In this document: one piece after another, positions 12,601 to 27,600 of the stretch
Layout: each line of letters opens with the position of its first letter
How positions within the stretch are numbered: position 1 is the stretch's first letter
NCBI GenBank assembly: GCA_948146395.1
Contig: OX411552.1
Coordinates: 48,743,058 to 48,807,057, forward strand
Length of the DNA: 64,000 nucleotides
Direction of reading: 5' to 3'
Source: Fragum whitleyi
Taxonomy: Eukaryota > Mollusca > Bivalvia > Cardiida > Cardiidae
Translations under genes and position numbers: made by a program
The notes under the pieces: model-generated
What the model was told of the DNA's origin: nothing
Databases searched by the model: none
What the model saw: the letters and a program-made list of their open reading frames with translations, nothing else

Positions 12601-15600
12601 ATATTGTCATTGTGTAATCAAAAGCTTGTAACTTCAAGCTAAACTATCAAGTTTTTTGAAGGCCATCAACAATATTTTAACTGTTTTCCAGGATCATACC
12701 TATCTGTGACTTTATTATTAAACAATGTCGTTGTCAAATCTATCCCATCAATCACCCTGTCTGAGGGTGGTTCCTGGCCTGATAATACTGTCAGGGTGGT
12801 AAACAAGTCCATCAGGGAACCGAGCTGATGAGAAACCTGAATAAAACACATTTTCAATATTTCATGAGAAAAATGAAAGGGTCAATCCAAAAACTTATTA
12901 CAAGTGCCTATAAATTTATAGACCCTTACAATGGTTTAGCACTGTCACATATGTACACAAAGCGAAAATTATTGCAACATCTACATGCATGTTCAGATGT
13001 TGTAATACTTTTTGCTTTGTGTATATATTATAATATTGCCAGACTTCACGCAATGAGAGCACAGCAATTTAGGGCTAACTAATCACCAAAACAGCTAGCC
13101 AATGCAAAGAATCAAATTTGCTTTTGAGGAACTTTTTGGTAATGTTTAGTCTCTTAAACCTTTTTTCAATTTGTTCTCCTACAATTAAAGATAATATACT
13201 CAAGTGCAATGAAAACGCACTGCCCAAAAAACCCTGCACAAACTGTCCTTTATTAAATATTATTCAAATCAACTACTTTTTTATTGTCTTTCAACCCATA
13301 AAGCAACAAGTAGACATCGCATGTCTTAACATCAACCATAAGACGATGCTGTTTGTTTGATGGTCATTAAAAAGGTCCTTTTGGCTTCCTCATTTAATGG
13401 TACTTTTGAAACAAGTTTTTAATTGCATAATTAAAAGATATGTTTCTTAGAGAATGCAAATACAGAATAAGATTTCAGATTTGTTCTAAGCAAAAACCAG
13501 TAAAGGGATCTCAGCTTACATGTGGTATGGGATCAACAAAGAACTTAAGGTATTTTTTCATTAAACAAAGAATCGTATATAACATTTTCGAACTAATGTT
13601 TTCGAGTGATTTGAACTCCAAACAACATGTTTAAGTCCATCAGGGATACAGTGTAGACCTAAAAATAAATGAGCGTTAGCCTATGCACCAATCAACTGTC
13701 TAGACTATGGTAACTGTTCCACAAAGTGATAGCAAGCATTTTGTACTGAGTTAGAAGTAATGTTACAAAAACTCAAACAACTGAAAGGGTTTGCAAACCT
13801 ACTTTTATTTTTTTCTTAAGTCATTGGTACAAAAACCTTTGACCGTTTCTGAGCTAATTCTCAACATTATTGTGTAGTAAATGGTCCATTACAAATTTAT
13901 TTAGATTGGTAATATTCATGTCTGATGTTTTGGTACATTAAATAAATATACAAAAACATTCAGGTGGCGCGTTTTCATTGCTCGTGAGTATATATTTGAG
14001 TTACCTTTCCTTGTTGTATCCTAGATGGCCACCAGGCTATGGATGGTTCCCTCATTCCTCCTTCAAATGTTGTCTCCTTGCCACACAGAAAGGGACCATT
14101 ACTTCCACCTGAAAAATTGTTCAGAAAGAAATATTGAAATTTTTGTTCAATTCAAGGCAGATAGTTCAAGATAATCTCAGAATGACAGAATTGGTTTAAA
14201 TTTCAAAGGATTAATGCAAAACTAGACTTCATTGAAAGTAATTGTGGCATGTTTCAGCTCATTTCGATTGATAGTTAAGGCACAGATGAGCACACGAAAA
14301 TCTGCTAAAGGAAAGACAGACAAACCTGCAGACACAGTATTTTCTACCACACAGAATTGATTCCTTTCGACACATCTGCAACATTTTTCAATATGGACCA
14401 GATTAATATCTAGAAACAAGAGGACCAAGATGGTCCTAGATCGCTCACCTGAGTCTCTATGATCCCTGGGACATCACATTAATTAGATAGGAAGATGTCA
14501 AAATGAAGATAATTGCCTAAGATCAATACCATGGAACGTTTTCAGCGAAGAGCAAGACAGATATGCCTTTTTGCTCTTTGATTCTATGTAAAAAGGGATG
14601 CACCCGGGTGGAATCCAAAAGAGACCCCAGGGTCTTGATATGAACAAACTTGGAAGAGGTTCATAAGATGATGCTGCATTCTAAATATGAAAGCTGTCTG
14701 CCTTCTGGTTTCAGAGAAGAAGATTTTTGAAGGTTTTCCCATTTTCACCCATCATGCTCAGATGAGCTGAAAGGGATGCGCCCGGGTGGAGCCCAAATAT
14801 GACCCAAGGGTCTTGATATGAACAAACTTGGTAGGGGCCCACAAGATGATGCTATATACCGAAAATGAAAGCAGTGTGTCCTCTGGTTTTGATTAAAGAA
14901 TATTTTAAAAGATTTTCGCTCTTTGATTCTATGTAAAAAGGGTTGGGCCAGGGCAAAGCCCAAACATGACCACAGGGTCTTGATATGAACAAACTTGGTA
15001 GAGGTCCACTAGATGATGCTACATACCAAATATGAAAGCTGTCTGCCTTCTGGTTTCAGAGAAGAAGATTTTTGAAGATTTTCATTTTTTTACCCTTCGT
15101 GCTCATAAGAGATAAAGGGATGCACCCGTGCAAAGCCCAAATATGACCCAAGGGTCATGTTATGAACAAACTTAGTAGAGGCCCACTAGGTGATGCTACA
15201 CACCAAATATTTAAGCTGTCTGCCATCTGGTTACAGAGAAGAAGATTTTTAAAGATTTTCGCTCTTTCATTCTATGTAAAAAGGGTTGGGCCCGGGCAAA
15301 GCCCAAATATGACCCCAGGGTCTTGATATGAACAAACTTGGTAGAGGTCCACTAGATGATGCTACATCCCAAATATGAAAGCTGTCTGCCTTCTGGTTTC
15401 AGAGAAGAAGATTTTTAAAGATTTTCATATTTTCACCCTTTTTGTTAAGGGTAAAGGGAAAGTTAAGGGTGGATTTCATTTATTTGAACAAATTTGGTAG
15501 AGCTTGACCCAAGGAACATCCCTGCCAAGTTTCATCGAGATTGGCCCACTGGTTTTGGAGGAGAAGATGTTTAAAGAAATTGTGGACGACGCACGACGGA

Positions 15601-18600
15601 CGACACACGACTGACGACGGACATTCTACGATCCCAATAGCTCACCTTGAGCACTTCGTGCTCAGGTGAGCTAAAAACAGGTAATGGCTGAATTCATACC
15701 ATGTATTTTTGCATAGGTAGCTGCCCCGTTGTCAGAAGAGAAGAAGACGAAGGTGTTTGTGTGTACTTGTGTAGCAATCAGCTTGTTTAAGATTCTACCA
15801 ACCCCAGAATCAAGTTCCATAACTGCATCCCCATATCTGTAAGCATGATAACATGGTTATTTTTCATCAACTCATACATCAATTGAAGCTATATTATACA
15901 AGTAAATGTATTATAATATGCAATCCATCATTCAATCAGACCGTGCTATCTTGACCCTCATCTTTTTTTATATTGAGCGCCTTTCAAAAACAGGCAGATC
16001 TCAGCAGCATTATCCTAACACAATTCCCAGTAAAAACCAACTGGCTTCTGTTGGGAAAATCTAATATGGGCATAAGCTACAGTTGCTATAAATAGATCTG
16101 TAGGGGGATCTCCAAGGGGGACTGAAACCCTAAAAAAGCGCTTTATCCCTATAACATAGGTGGGGGTATAAAAAATAAAGGGAGTTGCAGCACCAGCTAT
16201 GCTTCATCAACTATTTCCTTTTCCTGCTTTGTTTTACACTTAATATTTTCAAAAAGTTTGGTTTATATTCTTGTTATAGAATATATGTTTTCACACAGCT
16301 TTACACTTTAAGCCCCAATCACGGAATTGCAGGTGGGCTGTTAACATATGGCACCTTTAGCTGCCACAATCCTTTGCCTTACAACTCTCACAGGAACCTA
16401 TTTATACACCTTGGTGGAGAGGAGCAATGTAGAGTTATTTTTTTTGCTCAGAAAAAATTCTATGGTCTGGTCGGGATTTGATCTCGGGACCTTTGATCCA
16501 AAAGCTACTGTCCTAACCACTAGACCACAGACTCCATATGTAGGTACTTATACCTTCTTTCGATTAAGGTCTGTAAATTGCAGAAACATCTAAAATATCA
16601 AATGTCATCCAATAATAAAATCATAAGTTTACTTACATGCCTCTCTGGCTTTTCCCTAGGAACTGTTTGGAAGCATATAAGGGTTCATGTGTGGCATCCA
16701 CCGCCCAATACAAGAAAAATGGCTGATTATTGCTTGCTTGTCTCTCTATGAACTCTTCAGCTTCCTTAAAATAAGAAATTAGGTGATGTAAATCTATTTT
16801 TATTCTATGGTAATATAAGCAACTGATTAAATTGCCCTTCACTCAGAATGACAAAACAGAGCCAACTGATTGCAATTTATACCCCCCTTTGCATGTAAGT
16901 TCACATGCAAAGCAGGGTATAATATGAAAACAGTTTGCAATGTTTTGTCATCTTGAACACAGGGACAATTTAAGAAAATTTCTAGGTTAGTAAAATATTG
17001 AGCAAAGAACCAGATATAGCTATCTTGCTGAAATAAGAATGTCGCTATCAGAAAATACCTAAGAACAAACCCATATAGAGTTAACCCTTTCCTGTTTTAC
17101 AAAATTTTGGACCTGTCCAAATTCAAAGGTTTTGCAGACGAAAATTTAAAGTGGATTTAATTTGAAAAATAGCCATTCGGTAGGATAGACAATAGTGTGG
17201 AAAAAGAAGAAATTGCTTGTCAGAAGCAATTTCTTCTTTTTTCACAATGTTTTCTCAATTATGAAATCACAGGCACATAAAAAGCAGGGATTAAACAGCA
17301 AAGGGTTAAACCACTTTCAGTAACTCTTAACTTAGCCTCTTTCTCAACTACAATATTTCAGACATATCAAAAGCAAAATTTTGTATTAACATTTTGCTGT
17401 AAAGTCTTGTGTGTTTACGTCCTAGTAACATGCAATTTCTCCTTATCCAACAATGCTTTCTTCCATCAAGTAATTCTTTCTTTTCACTGAACATTTCTAC
17501 CTTTTAAAACTAATCCCATTTTTTTTCTTGTCTACTAGTCTTACTCTGTTAATTTGGACAAGTCAGAAATTCAAAAAATGAGAAAGGGGTCAACACTTGA
17601 TATGAAAGTAATAGGTTAAAGGGTAAAGCAACTAATGCAATGAAGAAGAATATGATTTATGTCAATTACATTAGAAATAGTTTGGTCTCTATATAAATAA
17701 TGTAATCTGCTGAAATAGTACTGTAATCCCTATGGACAATGTATCTTATTGATATTCATTAAATGGCTGATATACGAAAATCTGATCTACTCAATCCCCT
17801 TGATGCCATTAGGAAAATGAATCAAAGATTAGTGAAGGGATTCAGAACAAACAATTGCCAGAGAGTACATGATGAATGGATAAGTGTAAAACAGTGGCCA
17901 ACTTATTTCTGACCCTGGGCGGGTACTGTTGCCCTCAACGTCAGAGTATCTCTCAGAGAGTGGCTACCAGAAGTAGACTGGTCCACATATCGACTATCAG
18001 AATAGCCTAGAATAGGCTATTCAGATATTCGACAGTGAGACCAATCTACACCCGACCCGAAAGCCGGCCAGAAATAAGTTGGCCCAGTAAAACACTTGTA
18101 GGAATTGTTGAGTGAGTCATTTAGAATTGTTTTGATACAGGTGACTGTCAAGTTCATGACATGTTTTTAAATACAGATAAAACATATAGAAATTGACAAT
18201 ATGAATGGTTTTGGTATGATTGAAGAATGAAATTAGTGGGTGTGTTGAGTGACTTTTGAGTGAAATTTAAGGGAGGTAATCCAATATCACTAATATTGTT
18301 CAAGATTCAAAATAAGCAATGTTTATTACCCCTTTTAATAAAATATGCATACAGGTCCTATGAATAGCTTTCCATGACTTCAAGAACCAATCATACCCTT
18401 ACAAAATTCAATAATATAAGTAAAATCGTAGATTTTTTATAAGTAGTTGTTAATCTTATCATTTTTAGTGTTTTTTGAATGTTTTTGAATAGTTTGAGTA
18501 AGAGTTTTGAATGAATGAATGAATGAATGGAACACTGAGTGATTAAGAATGGTTTCGATCAAAATGACAGTCTATTCACTATGTAACTAACTGTATTAGT

Positions 18601-21600
18601 ACATTGCAAGAGCATTACTGACATTATTCACACTACGCAACTAGTACAAATAAATCCTCTGTTGAAAAATATCGCTGATGACTGATCAAAACATGGTCAC
18701 TACAGCCTTTTCAAGCTGTAGTAACGATGTTTTGACCATTCATCAATGTTGAAGTTATAAAATCATCACTTGGGACCCCTTACTCTGTCCTCCATTTCTC
18801 GCCAAAAGGAGAGCATGGGCTTCAGTTTGATTAGGTTTTTCCCTACGCCTTTATATTTTTGGATGGTTGCCAATTTTGTGCGTATGAACTTTAAAATCCT
18901 AGTTACGCCCAAGGATTGTATAATATTTTTAGATTTCAAACCTTTCCGGCACATTTGTTTTAAAACTCACATGATTTAAAGGCTTCACTTATTTATCTAT
19001 GGACCACAATGAAATATAGTAATTACCACTTCCTTTTTTATGCCTTTCATGATAAATGACTGCATGCCCTGGTACAAGAATTATACTTATAGATTAAAGT
19101 GCCAAAATTATCAAATCATTATCTTTATTTCTTTATATCTCTTTTTGAGAAAATCTCTATTTCAGATTGAAGTGTTTCTTTTCAAAATCAATACTTGCAC
19201 TATGTTTACCATCACACAAAAAGGGACCATCCAGCAGTTCCATAGAAAAATATTTGCAAAAAAGATTGGTTCCAGGTCAGGTCAACCAGTAGACGCATTT
19301 CAAAAATCCTTTCAAAGACAGGCAGATTTATCATTCTCGACCCAGAAAATGAGCAAAGTGCAAACAATTATGAGCATTATCAGTCCTAACAAAACACACA
19401 GCTTAACTAAAGTCATTAATTTACACAAAACCCAATTGGTTTCTTTTAGTCTGGTGGATCACATATTGTTTTCATTTGTTGAATCGCTTACATACAGCAG
19501 CAAGTATTCTTTGAGTTCATTACTTAAACTATATTCATCAAATGCTTTCAGAATCTTTTGATTACATCTCATGGACGAAAACAGTTTAATCATAAGGTAA
19601 CAATGCAGCTTGGAAACAACACAGAATCTAGTACAAGGTCTAACACCCCTTTCAACCACTCAGGAACCCTCGGCGATTCTACAGAATAGACCTGCGAATA
19701 ATAAGGGTGCAGCCATGAAAGCACGTCATTTCGAACGTGAGTTAATATGACGTTTTGAAAAACAAAATAAATATAAGGTCAAAATTGGGCATATTATGAT
19801 TTGAAAACAAAACGCATCACATGTTAAAAAAGATCTCCTTAGACAAACTGAACACATTAAAGGAATCTGCTTTTCTTCAAACGTATTAACCAATCTTTTT
19901 AAAAAGGACCATATCAAGAGTTTAACACAAGGTAATGTTCCTACATGTGTCTTGAATCATTACCTGTTACCCAACTGTCCTAAAAGCACAACGAATAAGT
20001 TTTGAGGCTTTAATCATATTTTCCTTCGTAGATGTCCGACGACTTAGAAAGTTGCCTGAGTGGAATTGTATGACTTCTTTCTATGAAATAATCAAGTTTC
20101 AAAAGAATAGTATGAATACACTCAATTCCATGTCAAATTGAATTGGGATGGGTCCGCGTCTCAGGGCAAAATAGTGACGTCAAGAACATCAGACCCACTC
20201 TTGTTTGCTTTTTCGGCAATGTTTTTATTCGTTATAACTGTTAACGACTTTCAAGTGTCACCCAAAAAGGTTAGTGCGCATCTTCATAAATACATAGGTC
20301 TCTTTCAAATCTGTTAAAACATGGATGTTTCAGTTGTGCGATAACATTTATGATAGACAATTCATTTTCCACTCTAAATGCATTTAATATTTCAAACAGG
20401 AGAAAACACAATTATCAATCTTCAAAAGCTTTTAAATAAACCAACACAATATAACCCTTGTAATTGTTTTTACCATTTCAAGTGCCCCCGACGTTACATT
20501 TTTTTACGAAAAAAATACATCGTCTAGGTTGATTAGACATCTTCCAGCGCCGAGCCTTTTTAAGATAACATCATAGTTGCGAGTACATTTGATGCAAATT
20601 TAATTATTGTGTCAACACAATTTGAATTTTTCAAATCGCTTGTGTATTGCCCATTTCGTAGGCTTTTCTTTTACAACAGTGAGTTTAAAACTTAAAGTGC
20701 CCCGAAAGCGCATCATTCGGTTTCCATAGTGAAGGTTCCTTTGGAGATGCATAGTCATATTTGGTTGCAACCTTGTACACTTAGCACTCACATCCATATG
20801 AATAATTACTGACAGTTTCATCAAAATCCGATAAATGATAAAAAGGATATTGCAATTGTCTCAGAACTTTTTGATACCCCCTCGTACCTTTAGGGATAAA
20901 CTTCTGAAAACAAGAGCTTCGCAGAGCGGCGCATATACGCCCGAAGGGGCTTGTCAGTAACATTGGCTTGTCAGTAACGTGAGCTTGAATGATAGCTAAA
21001 AATGTTGCAAACAGACATACACACAACTGGTGCCATAACATTTAAATATGAAAATAGATTTAGTCCTAAGCACAAAAAGACAACCTACAGAGTCATTATG
21101 GCAAGTTTCCTTTCATTCCCATCAATAATGTAGGAGAAAATGCCGACAAGAAATTTTATTTTCATCAACTCAAGGGCAGATAATCCAAGATAACTCTAGA
21201 ATAACTGGAGCATTTTGAATTGAAAAGTCTTATGCAAAACTAGACATCATAGAGAGTAATTGTGTCTAGTTTCAGCTCATTCCCATTGATAGTTAAGGAG
21301 GAGTTGCACACAAAATACAATGAATTTCATTTAATTCAAGGGCAGATAATTCAAGATTTCTCAGGATTGACCAAGGCGATTTTAATTTCAAGGTCTCATG
21401 CACTACTAGACATCAAAGGGAGTAAATGTGTCTAGTTTCAGCTCATTCCCATTGATAGTTTAGGAGGAGTTGCACACAAAAAAATAGTAATGTTCGTTAA
21501 ATTCAAGGGCAGATAATTCAAGATTTCTCAGGAATGACGGGAGCAATTTGAATTTCAATGGTCTTATGCATAACTAGACATCATAGGGAGTAATTGTGTG

Positions 21601-24600
21601 TAGTTTCAGCTTATTCCCATTGATAGTTTAAGAGGAGTTGCACACACAAAAAACAGTGATTTTTGTTATATTCAAGGGCAGATAATTCAAGATTTCCTCA
21701 GGAATGACTAGAGCGATTTGATTTTCAAAGGTCTTAAGCACAACAACACATCATAGGGAGTAATTGTGTGTAGTTTCAGCTTGTTCCCATTGATAGTTTA
21801 GGAGGAGTTGCGCACACAAAAAACAGCGATTTTGGTTATATTAAAGGGCAGATAATTCAAGATTTCTCAGGAATGACTGGAGCGATTTGAATTTCAATGG
21901 TGTTATGCACAACTACACATCATAGGGAGTAATTGTGTGTAGTTTCAGCTTATTCCCATTGATAGTTTAGGAGGAGTCGCACACACAAAAAATTGCTAAC
22001 AGACGGACAGACGGACGGACAGATGGAGGGACGACCGAGGCCATAACATAATACGACCCTTTGGGCGTATAAAAAATTGAGGACAGCTTAAAACTGTTTT
22101 CATCTATATTTAAAGTAATCAACAGCACTGCAGAACTTTGAATTTAGTTCATTAAATCGATATATAGAAAGTAATCAACAGATACTCCAGTACCTGTGGG
22201 TAACGAGATCTCAAGTACCACAGGTAAAAGAATCTCTGAGGTACCTGGGTACAAAAATTCTGATTGCCCCAGCTCTAATTACCTCAATATACATCTGTGT
22301 CAAGTTTGACTCTCCAGTACCTCTGTTAATGGCAAACTCTTGATAATACCTGATATGGAAACAAACAGACAAGAGTAAAATTTGCAATCAGCTGTCCTAC
22401 GAGAAGGCTTCCATTGTTAAACTCAATGCAACAAACACATTGATGTGCTTGTGAAACAATTATGGAGCCAAATCAACAAATATCAAGTTTTAATATTATG
22501 ATGCATGTAATGTAAATATTTATCTGTGATAACGACATGATGACTACTTTCCATAGAAGCTTACAAAATTAATGCATTCTCATTTTTATTAAATTGAAGA
22601 ATAAAAGCAATTTTTAATCAATATGAATGCATGGATCCTGATAAACACATTCAGAATTGAATTATTTGCAATTAAATAGTGTTCTTTAAGAAACAATGTC
22701 TGGGATTTTTTTTTTAAAGTAATAAATATTCTTTTTTATTCCAAAGATGAATTAACCTTTCATTTTAAGAATTACATAATTTTTTTTTCACTAAGATATT
22801 AAAATGCAGCTTTTGCGTTCACAATCTGAAGGATCTTTACAAAAGTCTTGTTTACACAGAAGAATATAATCAACCTGTATCAAATCAGCCTTCAAAAAAT
22901 ATTAACTCTTCTTATACCATTCAATTCACATTTCTACTGCCAACTAAGTTTGTCAGACAGTATAGACTAAGATCAGCTATTGCAGATGTGCAGGCAAATC
23001 TTACCCTACATTGACAGCTTTCTACAGTAAAGTCTCGGTAGTTTGCACGCCGGTGGTTCGTAGGTATGTGTTGGTTCATATACATTCTTTGGTCCCGATT
23101 TTCTTCCCTCTTTATCTTTATAAGAATGCCTTGAGTAATTCGCACGTCGGTGGTTCGTAGTTCGTAGCCCGTGTGAAGACCCGAGAGTTTGTTAATAACA
23201 CAAATTCATATGTTTAATCCGTAGGTGTGAATTGTGAGATCAATAGTTGTCCTAGGTGTAACAATTGACATTTACCTTGATTTTCACACTTGCTGATTGG
23301 TATTTATCAACTATTGTTATGCATCATTATTTACAGGCATTATTTGATTTTTAATTTTTGGCTGGTTTAATAGAATAACCTAAATTGTACTTCATCTTGC
23401 TTTCTCATACCGATCATCCGTAAATGAATGTGCAAATTTTCTTAGACTTGATTGTCAAAATTTTTCCACACAGATTCATCGTAATGCCATGATTCTGAAG
23501 GAGTACTCAGAGTGATTTGATCCAAAGGGAAAATACACTGATGTAGTTAAGAATTGGTATGTAAATAATTTAATATTTTTTTATTTAGGTTTTGAATATT
23601 TACTAAACAAAAGATGATCAGTGTTCAAGTAAGATTGCTTGCATCTTAATTTTCTACAAAAGGGTCTCGTTTGAACTTGATGAAAAATATATTCCATAGA
23701 ATCTTAGAATCAAGCCACAAATATAGGGTACCTTAAGACCATGTCCAATCTGAGCCACCAAAAACCTACCGACGGCTTTACATTGGTTGGTTCGTACTGT
23801 GTTTAGTTCGTATAAATTGTCCAGGTCCCTTGAGATACGAACTACCGAGAGTTTACTGTATTTCATTGTTGTGGAAATGACTTAATCCAATCTGTTTTAA
23901 ATGTCCTCAAATTGGCAATTTGTTTGAAATGAGCCTGTATGTGACATTTCCAACAATTTCACACATGTGCGAGATACAAACTTTTAGCAGCGTAGACAGC
24001 TACACAATGCAATAGGAATATATGCTTACAACCTTATGAGTGATTAAGACCATAACTTTCAATATAGTGCATAGTGAAGACTCTGCTTTTCTTTTGCTCA
24101 CATGTGGAATTATCGGAAAGGTCATACACCGGCTCAAATTAAATTTAATTACATCATGATCTCACCTTCCAACCATTTCCTTGTCTCTGTATACTGGAAT
24201 ATTTGGAGTGTCCTTGTTATTGTAGGGTCCAAAATGACAATTAGGGGCTCCAAACCATTCATCAAAACCATGTTTTAGGGGGTGGTATTGGGGCTGCTGA
24301 CCTAAATGCCTGTGATTTACAAATATACATGTTATAATAGAGTCAAAATAACAAGAGATGTTTGTAAAACATTTATGCCCCCTTAAAAGCAGGTCAATAG
24401 CCTATTCTTAGTCAATCAACAAAATATGATGAGTAGAGTAATGATTATGTGAACTGCACTTCTCCTCAATGAGATCCATCCACCTGTGAAGTTTCGTCAT
24501 TCTAGCTTGCATAATTTTTGAGATATGCTCCGGATAAAAAACTGTTTATGTATGGACCAACTGATGGACCTAACGACGAGTGCAAAGCAATATACCCCCT

Positions 24601-27600
24601 CTTCTTTGAAGAGGGCACAATTATAAGGGGTCAAATATTCTTTTCTATTTAATAAAGGTGAATAAAAAATAGATGTATTAGGGTTGTTGAATTCCTATGT
24701 ACAACTTCAGACAAATTTTCCTTTGAAATTAGTAGGTTTTCTTTGTCTTTTTTGCATAAGGACAAGTAGCTCTTGAAGAAAAAAAAAATGAAAGTCAGGC
24801 AAGTTAGAATAGTCTTTATTTCCATGACCCTGCATGTATTGCAAATTTTTAACTAACCCCTGCATGTATTGCAAATTTTTAACTAACCCCTGCATGTATT
24901 GCAAATTTTTAACTAACCCCTGCATGTATTGCAAATTTTTAACTAACCCCCTACATGTATTGCAAATTCTTACCCCTGCATGTATTGCAAATTTGTAATT
25001 GTAATCAGCCCCCTTGGGAATAAAATTCCACAGTAAGTCACTTCATAAATTAGATTGTGCATATTGCCAATAGGCCAACAAAATGTAGTTTTTACAGTTG
25101 TAGATACGAAATTTTGGTTGCTCACCAATGAAATACGCAGGTATTATCATGGAAAATGTGTTCCATTTGATTATCACATCTCAAGGGGTCAGTGAAACAC
25201 TATTGTAAGTGCCTATAAATATATAGGCACTTACAATAGTATTACACTGACCCCTCGATCATTCTACAATTCAAATATATAAAATGTCTAGTTCATAAAT
25301 GAAACTTGGATTCCCTATCAACTTTGACATAAGAATTCCTATTTGCTTTCTCATCAGGTAACCAAATACCATAACTTAGTCTAGTACAAGTAATGAGTAC
25401 CATTTGCCAACTATCTTGTTCACATATCCGGCCTTTTTCAAAATCTCAGGTAGTAAAATCTCCTCGTCTGGTATCCCTCCAACAATGTACTGTGGTGTGT
25501 AAGCTGGGAAAAGTATGAGTAATAGATACATGTATATAATATTTACTTTGTGTTTTGTATGAAAAAAAAAATCTTTTGAGGTTGGGGGTATCGATTATTG
25601 TCGAGACTCTGCCAAGACAATTGTCAATTCTGTCAACCAAGATAGATATTTTATCATACAATACACTAAGTATGTATAATATTTATCTTATAACCTCTAT
25701 GTGCCTTTTTATCATCAATTGTTCTAACAGAAATGCAAGTTTCTGCAAATTAAACCCCATTATGTCATTGTTCTAAAAAAATAATCATGTGATGTCCTAA
25801 ACAAGAGGACCATGATGGTCCTATATCACTCACCTTGGGTTTTTTGTCTTAATTAATAATTATCAAATTTTCCAGCAAAATTAATAATTGCATACTCATG
25901 ATTTGTGGCCTCTAGAGTGTAAACAAAAAATTGTCATTAAGGCCCCTTTTCCTGTGACATGGCACAAAACCTTCCCATTTTCGATAGTGTTCAGCCTTGT
26001 GACCCGACGAACATTCTGACAAAGTTTCATGATGATTGGTCTATATTTGTGGTGTCAAGAGTGTAAACACTTTAATTGTTGACGTCTGAAGACAGACCAC
26101 ACATGATGGACAACTGACATTCAATGATCACAAAAGCTCAGGTTGAGCACGATATGCTCTGGTGAGCTAAATTAGTATATCATATGGAATGTTATCGCAC
26201 AGATATTTGTACAGTTATACAATTACAAAAAAATATCTAGCAACTGGAAGTCTTGTGAAAGTAACATTGACATTTGACTGCTAGATTTGAATTTGGTAGC
26301 AGGGGGAAGTTACACTTGATAAATATTCATTTTGAAAAATATGAAATAATTTTTGCTTCAAATAATGGTACTTTGAAAATAACTATGCATAAAATAGACC
26401 TTTAAAAGCAAACTTTGTTTTAGAAGATGACATTAACATAAATAATTTTTAATGGTATCAAAATAAGAAAAGCCATAAAACTCATCAGTATGGTTTAATG
26501 TCCGATGATAAATTTTATGCAGCCATGAAAAAATAACCTTAACCCAAGTAGATTACCTCAGCCCTGATCCTAATGAATCTGGTTTATTTTTGCAGGAGGT
26601 ATAGATAAAGATCAGTCTGCACTTATATGCAGTCTAATTTTAAGCTATACCAAGCTAAATCAGAAAAATTTAAAAGTTGAATATATATACACACATAAAA
26701 ACTTGAAAATATTTCCAAAATAAAAACACTGAGTCACAATTAGTGTATCCAGTATTCTTAGAACTTTGATTTTAATGCAATTTTTATTGAGCATTAGTAC
26801 AAAGGTTGATTTTATTGCCTACAAAAAGATTGATAGATTGAATGGAGTTTTACTCCGCTTTCAAAAATTTTTCAGTTATATCGCAGCGTCTGGAGCACAT
26901 AATAATGGATTCCTGGTATTTCTCTCACCAGTACAACCATCACATCCTTTCCTAGCCTCCAGCTGCTATCACATATAGGTCAACCATTATCAACCCACAC
27001 TCACAAACACAGCATAGAAAATATTTTGAGAAAAGGTAAAGTTACTTATTTAAAGTCTCTTGACATTTTTGTACAAAGTTTTCAAATCATAGATATAATA
27101 TTTCCATTTTGAAAGGAAGGTAAAATATGATACAATGTACTGTCCTAGTGGTTTAAACTACACTGCTACACAATTCTTCAGCAGGGGTAGATATATAGAG
27201 GAAATTCCTTTGTTTCAGTGAAAATTTGATTGATATTTCATTTCATGAACAATTAAAGCTATATTTCACTCGTAGCACTGCCACTCGTGAAAATATAGCT
27301 TTTGTTGTTCACTACATGAAATATCAATCAATCTTACTTGAAAAATAAACTATAATTTTATTTCTTAAATGCAGGAATTTGACAATCTAATTTAGGATAA
27401 ATTTTCTTAATACGCTTCAATTCGCATGTGATTGCTATGCAATGTCCATGATGACATCTTTCTTTGGGCTCTGTTTAGATGACGTCAGATAGGGTGAAAT
27501 GAATGAAAGTGGGATATAAGTATTTGATAATTTCACTGGTAAGGCAGTGTGTTTATCAAAATGATAATCTACCGTCATTTCTCGATATACCATGGAAAAG

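Noticed and set aside
16462..16535. Possible functional tRNA gene on the minus strand
   Set aside because: A- and B-box-like sequences are present but the T-arm is degraded and it continues into a SINE body.
19040..19561. 173-residue plus-strand frame in GALNS intron 6
   Set aside because: AT-rich, no recognisable domain, composition like random sequence, inside an intron and antisense to the gene.
24826..24993. CRISPR-like direct repeats
   Set aside because: Contiguous 30-bp minisatellite without spacers, in a eukaryotic intron.
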